A DNA stretch of 64,000 bases from CBHWET01 sp966112985 (GTDB lineage Bacteria > Verrucomicrobiota > Verrucomicrobiia > Limisphaerales > JACDHS01), in NCBI GenBank assembly GCA_966112985.1, contig CBHWET010000001.1, forward strand, positions 44,262-108,261, written 5' to 3'. Of the stretch, positions 1 to 9,707 are shown in pieces. Under the pieces are notes generated by a model. It was given only the letters and a program-made list of their open reading frames with translations, was not told the DNA's origin and ran no database searches. The position numbers and the translations under genes were made by a program. Positions within the stretch are counted from its first letter, which is position 1. The number at the start of each line of letters is the position of its first letter.

Positions 1-2388
1 CAAGAGCGAGGCCGGAGCAGAGTTTAATAATCCTAAAAAATAAAAGGGTTCTGCGGCAAAAAGCGTTGGCCCTTCCACGTTAGAGATCGCGCCAACTGGT
101 GAATATCTGGCACTGAAAAAACTAGCAGTTGAATGGGACCATGCGACTCCCTCTCGGAAAAAAAAGCCGCGATCCTTAATAACATAGTCGATGTTACCCT
201 TTAGATAAGGATAGCGGCTATCGACATACTCTTTGATTTCCTTTCCATCATCCTTCCAGTTAACAATGAGTTCTCGATTGCCATACCACTTTCTGACAGC
301 CCCTCCTTTGTTATGAGGAAACCACTTCCGACCGGATCGAACCGCAGCAGCATTGCTGTCGCACTCAAGAGCTAACTGGGAAAGATGCACTTCATGCCAC
401 ACCCGTAAGAAACGCTCATTATCGCTGGTTTGCAGTCCTACCTGTGGATCCGCCGAATCCTTGAGACGGCCCGAATCGGTGAATAGCGCTTTAACTTGAG
501 CGCTCGCCCAGTAGGCAATTGGCGCTCCAGGTATCGATAAAAGATCAACAAGCGAGCGCCTATACTCCTGATGAACCTGGTTATCAAAAAAATTGCGCTC
601 TATCTCTTGAATATATTGTACTTCACCTTCTCTTCGGAAAAGTCTTCTGAAGACGGTTTTAGTCCTACCTGGTGCCCGGCTAGAAATTACAAATGCACAC
701 GAACCAAAATCTGAGCCGAAGACTCCTCGGCCATTGTCCAACAGCGAAATAAAAGTTGTCTCCCGCAAAAGTCGCAGCCGAAATTTCTCGAAAGAGCCCA
801 AAAACATCCAATTCGGTATAGTGATAGCGGCAACGTAACCCTGGCGATGAAGTAACTGGAGCGATTGCTGTACAAACGCTCCAAACGTGTCCTGTTTTCC
901 TTCGACAAAGTGTTTTTTCAGATGGGCCTTTAGTATCGGATTCATTGTCGCGCTTCCCATGTATGGTGGATTGGTAACAACGACGTGATACCTCCGGGTG
1001 AGCGCTTCCGCTTGTTCGAGAACCCGCAAGACTTTCTGATGCGTCCCGTGTAGGAAAAGCTGGCCGCCCTGGTCTTTTGCCTCAATCGCACGGCGGGCAA
1101 AAACAATCGCTCCTTCATCAAGACACGGCTGAATGAGCGAGCCAAAGGTCGTGGCCGCTTCAAACTGATTTAGCAGCTTGAGCATCGGCTGATTGAAGAG
1201 ATCGCCCAAGCCGAACGCTTGGCTGTAATCGCGCAACTCTCGTTCCTCAAAACGCACATTCTCCAACGCGGTGATTTGGGGTTTCACCAGTTTATCCGCT
1301 TGAAAAAACCGGCGAGATTTTCCTCGCGCTTTGAATACCAGCGCCAATTCCGCAAGCTGGGCCGCTCGAGGGCAGATTTCCACGCCATGTAAATTGTTTT
1401 CTAAAACCAGGCCGGGAATGTCGGCAGGCGCATAACCTTCCTCTTCGTATATGAGAGCCAGCAGATCGAACGCATAGGTTAGCATGTGCCCGCTGCCGGA
1501 AGCGGGATCAAGCAACCTGATTTCCTCCGGCTTATTGATCTTCAGGAAGTCCGTTTCCTGATCGCCTTCGATGTAATAAGGCATCTGCTCGCGCAGTTTC
1601 GAATTGGGTCGATTGAGCAGCCAAAGACGGCCCAGCGAGTTCTCGACCAGATAACGCACGATCCAATGAGGAGTGAAAAGTTGCGTGACGGCTGGAATAT
1701 CTTCCGTCGGCACCGCGCTCTTGCGAGCCATCACCTGGTCCTTCTTCTCCGAAATATAAAATTGATAAAGCCAGCCCAGGATTTCGACGTTGGCACGTTC
1801 CTGATCACCACAATCCTCGTCCGCAATTTCACTGCGGAAGCCATGCGCCACGGAATGTTCGGTCAACAAATCATCCGGCAGCAACAGTTCCGTCTCGTCA
1901 TTCAACGGCTCGAAAAGAAACGGCATCAATTTGTGATAAAACCGGCACGCCGCGAGTACGAGATGCCGATACACTTCGCCTTGAGGATCAGCGGATGGAA
2001 TCCGGCCATCCAAGAGATCATTGAGACGCGACGGATTGGTGAACGCAGTTAGTTCGGGCGGAAGCGCACCATCGCGTGTCGCACGAAGAATCTCCGGTTG
2101 AGTTTCGCCAGGAGTCGCTGGAGTCAGGACACGAGTCCGAAAGGGATGCCAGCCACGCGCATCCAGAAATCGCAGCGCCGCAAACCGGTTGAACCAGGTA
2201 TAGGCGACCCGGTCAATCAAACCGACGCGATTGGATTGGGCTTCGAGACACAATGCTTTGACCTGTGGTGCCAAAGCCCGTAAATCGGGCGTATCGCCTG
2301 TTAAAACAAAATCGAGCTTTCGTCCGACAGCTTCAATGAGTTGTTTTCGGACGGCTGGCGCAAAATTTTTCAGGGAGGAAAGATTCAT
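1..2388 (-). CDS. pglX: BREX adenine-specific DNA methyltransferase PglX (3' end beyond window)
   Basis: The minus-strand frame is open from an ATG at 2388 to the left edge (796 codons), so the C-terminus is missing. PglX is the BREX N6-adenine methyltransferase that marks host DNA and lets the system recognise unmodified phage DNA. Visible motifs are the SAM-binding motif I DPASGSGH (Asp about residue 294), followed by a typical FDLLALIYEEEGY stretch, and the catalytic motif IV NPPY at about residues 473-476. The N-terminus has the usual PglX pattern (ending in RFLDARGW). The ATG lies 2 bp after the brxC stop with GGAGGAA-like sequence inside the operon, so translation is likely coupled. The rest of a type 1 operon (pglZ, brxL) would be expected left of position 1 and cannot be seen. 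The family call is firm; the BREX subtype rests on the gene order. Confidence 0.93.
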   Translation of the reverse strand, partial: MNLSSLKNFAPAVRKQLIEAVGRKLDFVLTGDTPDLRALAPQVKALCLEAQSNRVGLIDRVAYTWFNRFAALRFLDARGWHPFRTRVLTPATPGETQPEILRATRDGALPPELTAFTNPSRLNDLLDGRIPSADPQGEVYRHLVLAACRFYHKLMPFLFEPLNDETELLLPDDLLTEHSVAHGFRSEIADEDCGDQERANVEILGWLYQFYISEKKDQVMARKSAVPTEDIPAVTQLFTPHWIVRYLVENSLGRLWLLNRPNSKLREQMPYYIEGDQETDFLKINKPEEIRLLDPASGSGHMLTYAFDLLALIYEEEGYAPADIPGLVLENNLHGVEICPRAAQLAELALVFKARGKSRRFFQADKLVKPQITALENVRFEERELRDYSQAFGLGDLFNQPMLKLLNQFEAATTFGSLIQPCLDEGAIVFARRAIEAKDQGGQLFLHGTHQKVLRVLEQAEALTRRYHVVVTNPPYMGSATMNPILKAHLKKHFVEGKQDTFGAFVQQSLQLLHRQGYVAAITIPNWMFLGSFEKFRLRLLRETTFISLLDNGRGVFGSDFGSCAFVISSRAPGRTKTVFRRLFRREGEVQYIQEIERNFFDNQVHQEYRRSLVDLLSIPGAPIAYWASAQVKALFTDSGRLKDSADPQVGLQTSDNERFLRVWHEVHLSQLALECDSNAAAVRSGRKWFPHNKGGAVRKWYGNRELIVNWKDDGKEIKEYVDSRYPYLKGNIDYVIKDRGFFFREGVAWSHSTASFFSARYSPVGAISNVEGPTLFAAEPFYFLGLLNSAPASLL

Positions 2389-2390
2389 GT

Positions 2391-5300
2391 TCAGAGGCTG
2401 ATCCGATTCCCTTTCTTGATTTCCGCCACAGCGGCCTTTCGGAGCGCATCGAGCCATTTATCTACGTCAGCTTCGGAAGCGACATAAGCCAACCCGCAAT
2501 CAACCTTCAGATTCGTCATGGGAACAAAGCGAGCTTCCTCGGTTGCTTTCGCCGCACCGGACTTCGGCGATTCTTTGATTTCAGGAGTTGCCAGCCGATT
2601 AGCCAAGGCGAGTTGCGAAGGATAATCTTCGGAGACATAGCGGTTCAGCCGGTCGCGAATGGCACTGATGAACCGGGCCGATTGCACCGACTCACGAGCG
2701 TCTCCGGTTTTCTGGAGCATTTGCTTTTTTTGCGGATCGGTCAGGCGTTCGAATTCAGGCAACAATTTCAATTTTGCTTCCTGTTCGCTCAACGTAGCCA
2801 ACGCTCGGTCCCGTTCCTGAACGAGCTTCGCATCAATAATATCGCGGACACGATTTACCGCATTTTTCGCATTGGGAATCACTGAGCCACAAAATGGGGT
2901 TTCAGCCCCCGCCAGAAGACGCAAAGGATCAAGTTCTTCCTGCGGAACTTCGGAGAAATTCGCCTGTTCCTCACGCAGAAATGCGGTTGCTTCATCGTAA
3001 GCCTTGCGTTGAGGGCCGTGCATGAATGTTTTGAGCGGATCGAGAAGATCTTCCTTGGCATCGAGCAGTTCGCCTTGGAATTCGGCGACGTGATTCAGGA
3101 GGTAGGAATAATCTTTGTCTGCAAGCTCCTTGATGCGCTGCATGAGTGATTCCAGCTTCTTCAAGAACGGATAACGGGAGCTTTGATCCACCAGCAATTG
3201 CAGGTCTTCAAACTCGCCGAGGAGAGCTTCAGATGTGACTTGTCCCACGGAGCGGGCATCGCTCGCTTCATTCACGCGATCAAAGAACTCCTGATGAAAC
3301 CGCTTCAGGGCCGCAACTTTGGCCGGCTCAAATTGCTCCTGAAGCCGGACGCGAACGCCCCCATGTTGCCGCGCATTCTTGAGGGCTTCCAAAGCCGTTC
3401 TCGCATCGAGTAAATCCGTGCTTCGCAGTTCGACTTTGCCCATGCGGAACAGACGAGCAATCAGTGTTAAAACAGCCGTCGGATACCATCCGTAAGGCCG
3501 ACGATTGAACTGCCGAATAATTTCTTCGACGGAGACTCTTTCACCATTGTTCTGATTTCTCGTCACGTAGGTCAAAATTTCCTGTTCCGCCTCTGAAACT
3601 GTGACGCCCGAACCGGAAAAAAGATCGCTCGAATCAAGGAGGGTCTTTGACAGCGTGGTCTCATCATACTGGCCCTTGAGCATCTTCAAGCTGGGATAGG
3701 CGAAACGAATCAGTTCCTGAGCAGCCTTGGCGTAACGATTTCGGGCTTCACCTTCGGGAACTGAATCCAATCGCGATGCGTTCAAATAGAGAGGTGCTTT
3801 ACCCAAAAGTTCAGAGCATCGCGTTCGCAATTCAGTTCGACGACGGCTGTTTTGCTGACCCCGTTCCTGCAAAATGGAACGACGTGCTTCATCCAGGCCC
3901 GCACCGGTATTCTGCTGAATGTACTTTTGGGTTTTCAGAAACAGCCGTGCATCGTCCAGCATTCGCAGATCAGCCGGAAGCACGGCGAGGAGTTCCGCCT
4001 TGCCAGTATTTTGGGCAGCGAGTGTCGCGAGGTTGCTGTGATTGGGATGATCCGGGGTGATGACATTGATACTGATTTCCGAATCTCTCCCCACAAGCTG
4101 ATCGTCCAGCCGGCGAGCGTAAACGTAATCTTGGGAATTGTTTTCAAAACGAATTTTCGGATCACGCAGGACATCGCCAAACAAAACGTCACCAAGAAGT
4201 TTGGTCAGGAGCGAATCATCAACCTCGGTATTCTTGATTTCAACTTCGATGTCCTTCTCAGTGTCGGTAAGGAATTCGTAAGCTTCACCGTTGCGTTGCA
4301 GATACGATTGATTCTCTAAAAGGTTCAAAGCCTCCTTCACTGACTTTTCGTGGGCCGCAATGTCGAGGTCGGCTTTTTCGATAAGAAGGATGGCGATGTT
4401 TCGCGGTGTGGCTTTGAATTCCCGCACCCATTTGAGGAGGAACAAGGCTTTCAGAATTCGCACAGCCACGATGTTGTCGAGTTGACGTTCAGCTTGCCTG
4501 ATTGAAGTCTGGAAATCGCCACGGATTGAGGCGGAGATTCCATCAAACATTAAATCGAACGTGGCAAGGCGACCGACATTTTCGTTTCGCAGCTTTTTGG
4601 CGACTTCTTGGAAAACAGCCAGCATGGACCGTTCACCAACGGCTGTATGTTTACCAGTGAAAGCATCGTGCTGCGAAAGCCGTTCGATGCAGCGTTGAAA
4701 CAAATCGAACTGATAAAGGCAGAACGGATAGAACTCGCAGAACTGGTCGCTGCCTCGCCAACCTTTGTATTCCACGGAGCCATCGCTGAAACGATACAGC
4801 GTTTGGAGATTTTCTTTTTCGGCATCGTAGATCGACACCAATGATTTCGGCTCTGCTTCCTTTTTTGCCAAAAGACGTTTTTGGATGACTTCGCGAACAT
4901 CCGCGCTCGTCAAGGTAAGGCGTGTTTTGAAACGGGCTGCGATTTTAGTAAAATCCTGGCCTTGTTCGACCTTGAGATCTCCCAAGACGCGCTGCAAATC
5001 ACCCTGCGACGTGACAAACACCCAGGCGCGGCCGTTGCAAACAGTCGCGAGAGTTTCGGCGACCGTCTGCAAATTAAGCATCAGCTTCGAGTCCTGACCG
5101 ATAAACTGGCCCACTTCATCGACAAAGAAGTTCAGTCTGAAGCCGGGGGACTGCTTTTCGATAAACGCTTTGACGCGCTGGGCGAAGGACTGGATGGAAA
5201 CCTTGTAGGTTTCTCGTTTTCGGTCAAAGAGGCGGAGGCATTCATCCAACGGCTTTCCAGAATGTTCGGAAAAAGCTTTGGCAAAAGTGTCATTTTCCAG

Positions 5301-5891
5301 CGATTCAATGACAGGCAAATCTTTCTCCCACGAGCGTCCGCTGATTCGGGCGTAAGTTTTTTTGAAAGACTCCAATTCGCCACGGGAATCCAGGTCGCTC
5401 TCAAATTCCGCGATGTGGCCCTGCTTGGCGTAGTAGCCTTGCAACTCGTTCAGAACCTTGACGAAGACCTCCAAAATCGGAGCAGAATGATCACCACCGA
5501 TCGCATCTGCCTTCTGGTCGATATTGAAAAGCAAACTTGTGGAAGGAATCGCAGCGGCTCGTCGCAACTCTCCCTGAACAACCTCATCTTCGATTTTCGG
5601 AAGTAGGACATCCGAAGCCATTTTACCATTGGGGAGAGCACGGCTATCCAGCAATAGCGAGAGAATCTTCAACAGATGTGATTTGCCCGATCCAAAAAAG
5701 CCGGAAATCCAAACGCCGTTGGCATTGGTTTCATTCAGATAACGTTCTGCGAATTGTTCGAGCCCTTTGCTGATTTCGGAAGTGATTACGTATTCCTCTA
5801 CTTCCGTCGAAAGGTAGCGGTCGTCATCTGCCTTGATAACGCCCTCAATGGGGCGCTCGACAGGTTTGATAAATAGTTCGTGGATTTTCAT
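2391..5891 (-). CDS. brxC: BREX system P-loop ATPase BrxC
   Basis: A 1166-residue protein whose N-terminus (MKIHELFIKPVERPIEGVIKADD) is the classic BrxC/PglY start. Walker A is GFFGSGKS at residues 64-71, and an acidic Walker-B-like FFVDEVGQF lies near residue 260. The size matches the BrxC family (about 1200 residues). BrxC is an essential BREX ATPase of unresolved mechanism that works with BrxB, PglX and PglZ. The gene sits between brxB (5 bp upstream) and pglX (2 bp downstream), all on the same strand, which is the type 1 BREX order brxA-brxB-brxC-pglX. The long open frames on the opposite strand are codon-bias shadows. Confidence 0.95.
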   Translation of the reverse strand: MKIHELFIKPVERPIEGVIKADDDRYLSTEVEEYVITSEISKGLEQFAERYLNETNANGVWISGFFGSGKSHLLKILSLLLDSRALPNGKMASDVLLPKIEDEVVQGELRRAAAIPSTSLLFNIDQKADAIGGDHSAPILEVFVKVLNELQGYYAKQGHIAEFESDLDSRGELESFKKTYARISGRSWEKDLPVIESLENDTFAKAFSEHSGKPLDECLRLFDRKRETYKVSIQSFAQRVKAFIEKQSPGFRLNFFVDEVGQFIGQDSKLMLNLQTVAETLATVCNGRAWVFVTSQGDLQRVLGDLKVEQGQDFTKIAARFKTRLTLTSADVREVIQKRLLAKKEAEPKSLVSIYDAEKENLQTLYRFSDGSVEYKGWRGSDQFCEFYPFCLYQFDLFQRCIERLSQHDAFTGKHTAVGERSMLAVFQEVAKKLRNENVGRLATFDLMFDGISASIRGDFQTSIRQAERQLDNIVAVRILKALFLLKWVREFKATPRNIAILLIEKADLDIAAHEKSVKEALNLLENQSYLQRNGEAYEFLTDTEKDIEVEIKNTEVDDSLLTKLLGDVLFGDVLRDPKIRFENNSQDYVYARRLDDQLVGRDSEISINVITPDHPNHSNLATLAAQNTGKAELLAVLPADLRMLDDARLFLKTQKYIQQNTGAGLDEARRSILQERGQQNSRRRTELRTRCSELLGKAPLYLNASRLDSVPEGEARNRYAKAAQELIRFAYPSLKMLKGQYDETTLSKTLLDSSDLFSGSGVTVSEAEQEILTYVTRNQNNGERVSVEEIIRQFNRRPYGWYPTAVLTLIARLFRMGKVELRSTDLLDARTALEALKNARQHGGVRVRLQEQFEPAKVAALKRFHQEFFDRVNEASDARSVGQVTSEALLGEFEDLQLLVDQSSRYPFLKKLESLMQRIKELADKDYSYLLNHVAEFQGELLDAKEDLLDPLKTFMHGPQRKAYDEATAFLREEQANFSEVPQEELDPLRLLAGAETPFCGSVIPNAKNAVNRVRDIIDAKLVQERDRALATLSEQEAKLKLLPEFERLTDPQKKQMLQKTGDARESVQSARFISAIRDRLNRYVSEDYPSQLALANRLATPEIKESPKSGAAKATEEARFVPMTNLKVDCGLAYVASEADVDKWLDALRKAAVAEIKKGNRISL

Positions 5892-5896
5892 GTTGT

Positions 5897-6481
5897 TCAG
5901 AGACGATAGTGATCGACGTTAAACGCTCGGTAGTAACGTTGATCCGGCAGACAACCGAACAAACGCAGTCGTGAACCCAAGCCCTCTTGGAAAGTGTATT
6001 CTCCGGGAAAAAACATGACTACCGGATGCGGCATCATCGCGGGTTGCAGCGATTCAAGAATGGTGTGGGTTCGCAGGAATGGATATACGTGTCCGACACC
6101 TGTAATTAACGAGAGTTTGATTTCCGGGCCGCTGATTAGACGAACCAGACGCGGAATTAGAGTAGCTTTCGGATCGGCCACGTTGTTCAGCATTTCAAGC
6201 ATTTTGCGTTTGCCAAGGGAGGCTTCCTTCTCAATTGCTTTGTCGAGGCGACCGGCTTCCGACAGAATATCCAAAACCAACTCAAAAAGATCAGCCCGGG
6301 CCACCGAAACGCCGGCGTTTTGAAGTCGGGCGAGCAACGCCTTTACCGTTTGGTTCATCTTGTCCTCGTCTTGAGGCTGATACGTCTTGATGAAAATGGG
6401 CACTTCATTTGCCAACCCTTTCATACAGAGAAAATCTGGATGACTGAGTAGACGAAAAAGTTGGTCTGCTGACGCGCTCAT
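5897..6481 (-). CDS. brxB: BREX protein BrxB (DUF1788)
   Basis: A protein of 194 residues. The frame is open further upstream, but I choose the ATG at 6481 (protein begins MSASADQLF), because it overlaps the brxA stop as ATGA, as expected for a coupled operon; the longer version would overlap brxA by about 80 bp. The sequence shows DUF1788 features: an N-terminal helical part, LLARLQNAGV, LITGVGHVYPFLR and a final FPGEYTF...LRLFG stretch. BrxB is a small, essential BREX component without known catalytic motif. Its place between brxA and brxC supports the call. Confidence 0.92.
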   Translation of the reverse strand: MSASADQLFRLLSHPDFLCMKGLANEVPIFIKTYQPQDEDKMNQTVKALLARLQNAGVSVARADLFELVLDILSEAGRLDKAIEKEASLGKRKMLEMLNNVADPKATLIPRLVRLISGPEIKLSLITGVGHVYPFLRTHTILESLQPAMMPHPVVMFFPGEYTFQEGLGSRLRLFGCLPDQRYYRAFNVDHYRL

Positions 6482-7119
6482 TTCACACTCGCTTTCGAGA
6501 TTTCTTCGTCCGTCCAAAGAAATGCCGCCATGAGTTGTGGTTCGTCGGTCATAACGCATCCGAGCACGCCGGCGGGGACGGATGGTCGTTGAATCCGGTA
6601 TTCCTTATTCTGTTCTTGAACAAGTCCCGCCTCCTGCAACATCAAAAACAAAACCGTTCGGATCTTCGTTTGCGTCGTTTTTGAAAAACCTTCGAGGTCG
6701 GGATGCGCGAGAATCTGACTCGCAACGAAACTTTCATAATCGGAGGGCCGAAGTATAGGGTCGAAATGTGCCAGTTTTTCGCGGAGAACGTTTTCCACGA
6801 ATTCCCAAATAAATGCTGAGTGTTTGACTGCGGCGATCCATGATATTGCGAGCCGCTCGTCTTTCGTGCCATCACTCAACAAGCGAAGTTGCTCGTGGGT
6901 GAGGCATTGCAGGCGCTGACGGAATTCTCGCTCGATTCTTTTCAGCGAACCTGCGCTTCGGCATTGAATGGCATTCGTTCTCAAAATCTCACCCTTCGCG
7001 GTGTCCCAACTGCCATGTTCCAAATACTTCTCCGCCACCACCCGCGCAATTTCAGGGCGTAGAGACGCGGCGGTGAAGCTAAAGCTGTAAAAACCTGAAA
7101 TTGACGAAGCACTACGCAT
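6478..7119 (-). CDS. brxA: BREX protein BrxA (DUF1819)
   Basis: A 213-residue protein of the DUF1819/BrxA type, with the pattern SFTAASLRPEIARVVAEKYLE near the N-terminus, a central AFIWEFVENVLREKL and DYESFVASQ, and the TQTKIRTVLFLMLQEAGL segment. Known BrxA proteins are small, helical and DNA-binding. It is the first gene of the visible BREX operon; the gap to the upstream CBASS gene cap3 (stop 7351) is 231 bp, enough for its own promoter. Within that gap a short perfect hairpin (arms 7195-7201 and 7207-7213) could end or attenuate CBASS transcription, but no T-run follows it. Confidence 0.92.
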   Translation of the reverse strand: MRSASSISGFYSFSFTAASLRPEIARVVAEKYLEHGSWDTAKGEILRTNAIQCRSAGSLKRIEREFRQRLQCLTHEQLRLLSDGTKDERLAISWIAAVKHSAFIWEFVENVLREKLAHFDPILRPSDYESFVASQILAHPDLEGFSKTTQTKIRTVLFLMLQEAGLVQEQNKEYRIQRPSVPAGVLGCVMTDEPQLMAAFLWTDEEISKASVK

Positions 7120-7350
7120 GCTTCCCTTTCATTGAATCGATGCTCGTGGCGGTGGGAATTGGCGCAGGCTTATGGAAATCCGCGAGGCTTACGCCGCGAT
7201 AAGTTCTATCGCGTTCTGTGAGCCCTGATCGAGGTGCTTTGCATGATACGCTAATTTTTTGCACGCTTAGACTTGCCCCAGCGACGGTAATGAAAAACGG
7301 ATGGCGTCGGAAGATTTTTCTGTGCTTTGTTCGTTAGGCTGCTGGAGGGA

Positions 7351-7896
7351 TTAGCTTGATTTTTCAAACAGCTTTTTGCCAATACCCTTCGGGCTTTCAT
7401 GATTTGTAAACGGAGAAAAGCGGTAATAGCCCTCCTTGTCGTGGAGGCTCACCCACAGACCTGCCGGGAAATCGGCCTGGCCCACGATCACCATCACAAA
7501 TGATTTGAGTTGATGACGGGACTTGCTGAAGCAGTCCTGCATACTCTTCAAATCGGTGCCAGACGGCGAAGGGATTGGTTCAGGATGAGTATGCCAGTCG
7601 CCAACGAAATGAAGGCGCTCCTTAAACAGCTTTTGGATCTCGGCGTTTTGCCGTTGCTGATTCGGGATGAACCAAAACCGTCCGCGTTTGTCTTCGTTTG
7701 CCGGCCCTGTCGCAACTCGAATACAAACGCGGCCAGGTGAAAACTCCGCAAAGAGTTGTCCGCCCACCTCAGGAGCGTTTACTGAAGCCTGTCTGTGCTT
7801 GTTAAAATGCAGGAGCACGTCAGAACAGACGAAAAGTTCCTGCCCGGCTTTCTCACCGCGAAAAGACAGCGATTCAAATTTGGCATTTCGGCTCAT
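7351..7896 (-). CDS. cap3: CBASS JAMM-family deconjugating protease Cap3
   Basis: A 181-residue JAB/MPN protein. All metalloprotease residues are present: catalytic Glu43 (in PEVGGQLF), His102 and His104 (in DWHTHPEP), Ser112 and Asp115 (SGTD). In type II CBASS, Cap3 cleaves the conjugates made by Cap2 between the C-terminus of the CD-NTase and cell proteins, and so tunes cGAMP-like signalling. The ATG at 7896 overlaps the cap2 stop by one base (TGATG). It is the last gene of the CBASS operon. An alternative (a stand-alone JAB peptidase of a Bil-type ubiquitin-like system) is less likely because the neighbours are a CD-NTase and a patatin effector. Confidence 0.92.
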   Translation of the reverse strand: MSRNAKFESLSFRGEKAGQELFVCSDVLLHFNKHRQASVNAPEVGGQLFAEFSPGRVCIRVATGPANEDKRGRFWFIPNQQRQNAEIQKLFKERLHFVGDWHTHPEPIPSPSGTDLKSMQDCFSKSRHQLKSFVMVIVGQADFPAGLWVSLHDKEGYYRFSPFTNHESPKGIGKKLFEKSS

Positions 7897-9707
7897 CAGT
7901 CCTTACAAAGTGGACAGCGTGGCTCGCGTTGCCAAGGCTGGCAGAAAAATCGTTTACCCAGGTCCGTTGGTGTCATTCTATTTTTCCATGTTGTACAAAG
8001 CGCTCCATTAAGGCTTGAGAGACGGGAAAGGTCACCAATCCAAGTACGCCATTCAGGGCGTTCGGTTTTCTGATTGAGAACATCAAGAGCGAGTTCGGCG
8101 ATGATCGCTTTGGTGGAAATGACATCGGTAACACCATACGGTTGATAAAAATCGCTGCATCCAGCCGCATGTATCAGAGTTTCGTCTGGCTTCTGCCATT
8201 CGACGACCTGCCCTTGAAACGACCCATGCTCTGTCATCCCGCACGCGAGACACCCGCCTTGGTCGTTTACCAATAACGCGTGTCCTGCTATGCCGTAGGC
8301 TTCCGTCCATCCAAAAACAATTGGCGGAAACGTAGGCCACTGACGAGACGCCACATTAAGGGCACAATCGCTGGCCCAATCGCCCGTGGTCGAGATGACA
8401 AGATCGAGTCGGTCAAAAACTCCGGGTGTCTCACGCAGAATAAACTCGATGTCACGACCACCACTCGTTTCGACGGAAAGACCCGGCAATTGCTTTTGCA
8501 TAAATGCCGCGAGCGCGTCGCTTTTCCTCTGGTGGACAGAATCGACGCCCAAGAGGTGTCGCCCAACGTTATCAAGGGAAAGCAATTGATTGTCGGCGAG
8601 GTAAAAGCCACCAACTCCACTTTTCGCGAGAAGGAAAGCAATGTCAGCCCCCAATGAACCGCAGCCAAAGATTCCGACACGTTTTTCGGCTAAGGCAGCA
8701 GAAAGCCCGTTTCCACCACGCGCATGGATCCACTCGCTATCTCCGCGAAACGCATTGGCCCCCATCGCGGGCATTGAGCCGAAATAGCGGTTCAAGAGAA
8801 CATCAGGAGGAAGCTTACCGTGACGGAAACCATCGTTCCTACAATCGCGAGAATTCTCGCTTACGATGTTGGAAATCTTTGGCTCTTTCAGCACGAGGCC
8901 GGCCAATACCGGTCCGGCACTCGTCCGAAATCCAAACATGACGGCCAATGTTCGAGATTCCTGGGGAATAATCTGCAAAAGTAGCTGGTCGATATTGGCG
9001 TTCGATTCTTGCGCTAATCGTCGAAAAGCTCCGCTTGTCCCTGGATACTCTTGCGGGTAAAGCGGCTTTTCCAACCAAACAAATACAGATGGGCGAATTT
9101 CCATTCCTTTTGGTGAAACTCCGCCATTGAGATTTTTTACCCATTGTCGGCACTGCTCAGGGGTTTCCGCGAACAATGTGAAGTTGTTTCCCGACCAATA
9201 ATAAACAAGCCGTGTTTCCTCCCTCGGCGTCAGGACCGACCAAAATGGAGTCGCTCTTTCAACCAGATGCCCCGGCCAATAGCTCTGAAATTCAGTAATG
9301 AAATCCTCTCGGTTTTTGCCCGCAACGGAATCCGCAAGCAACTGACCGGCCTGATCAAGAAGGTACTTCACAGTCCCTGTCGGGCGGGCGGGAGAAAAAG
9401 AAGCTGGTCCGGGAGCCAGGCAAAGCTTCCCCGTTTTCTCTACATGCGGAAATTCGAGGTGATACGACGTTTCCTTTAGAAAAATTTCCGGCGGATGAAA
9501 TGGAAAATCGCGACCAATCAAAATACGGACAGCGAATTTCTGGGCATTCACGGACAAATCGGCGAACCAACCCGCGAGTCTGTTACCTTCGCGAGCCAGT
9601 TCACCGTCGTTCATCCGTCGGGCAGCATAGTGCGAAACCAAAAATTCGTTAATCTGTTCGATTTGCGCGTCACGTACTCGCCGAACAAGTTTAGACCGTT
9701 CAGCCAA
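7896..9707 (-). CDS. cap2: CBASS E2-E1 ubiquitin-transferase-like fusion Cap2
   Basis: Numbered from a TTG start at 9707 (603 residues). That start has a strong Shine-Dalgarno GGAGGAGG at 9713-9720, five bases upstream, and overlaps the CD-NTase stop by 8 bp; the open frame itself extends upstream to a TTG at 9758, which would need a 59-bp overlap. The N-terminal third is E2-like: FPFHPPEIFL and a candidate catalytic Cys at about 96 (TGKLCLAP). The C-terminal half is an E1/ThiF domain with nucleotide-binding GCGSLG (about 348-353), the arginine-rich DNVGRHLLG, a CLAC pair (about 486-489) and a candidate adenylation-transfer Cys in GCSDFYQPYG (about 517). Cap2 primes the CD-NTase by conjugating its C-terminal residue to targets. 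Confidence 0.93.
   Translation of the reverse strand: MAERSKLVRRVRDAQIEQINEFLVSHYAARRMNDGELAREGNRLAGWFADLSVNAQKFAVRILIGRDFPFHPPEIFLKETSYHLEFPHVEKTGKLCLAPGPASFSPARPTGTVKYLLDQAGQLLADSVAGKNREDFITEFQSYWPGHLVERATPFWSVLTPREETRLVYYWSGNNFTLFAETPEQCRQWVKNLNGGVSPKGMEIRPSVFVWLEKPLYPQEYPGTSGAFRRLAQESNANIDQLLLQIIPQESRTLAVMFGFRTSAGPVLAGLVLKEPKISNIVSENSRDCRNDGFRHGKLPPDVLLNRYFGSMPAMGANAFRGDSEWIHARGGNGLSAALAEKRVGIFGCGSLGADIAFLLAKSGVGGFYLADNQLLSLDNVGRHLLGVDSVHQRKSDALAAFMQKQLPGLSVETSGGRDIEFILRETPGVFDRLDLVISTTGDWASDCALNVASRQWPTFPPIVFGWTEAYGIAGHALLVNDQGGCLACGMTEHGSFQGQVVEWQKPDETLIHAAGCSDFYQPYGVTDVISTKAIIAELALDVLNQKTERPEWRTWIGDLSRLSSLNGALCTTWKNRMTPTDLGKRFFCQPWQREPRCPLCKD

Noticed and set aside
4881..5606. Long plus-strand open frame of 241 codons opposite brxC
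   Set aside because: It has no known motif or ribosome site and lies fully inside brxC on the other strand; it is a codon-bias shadow.
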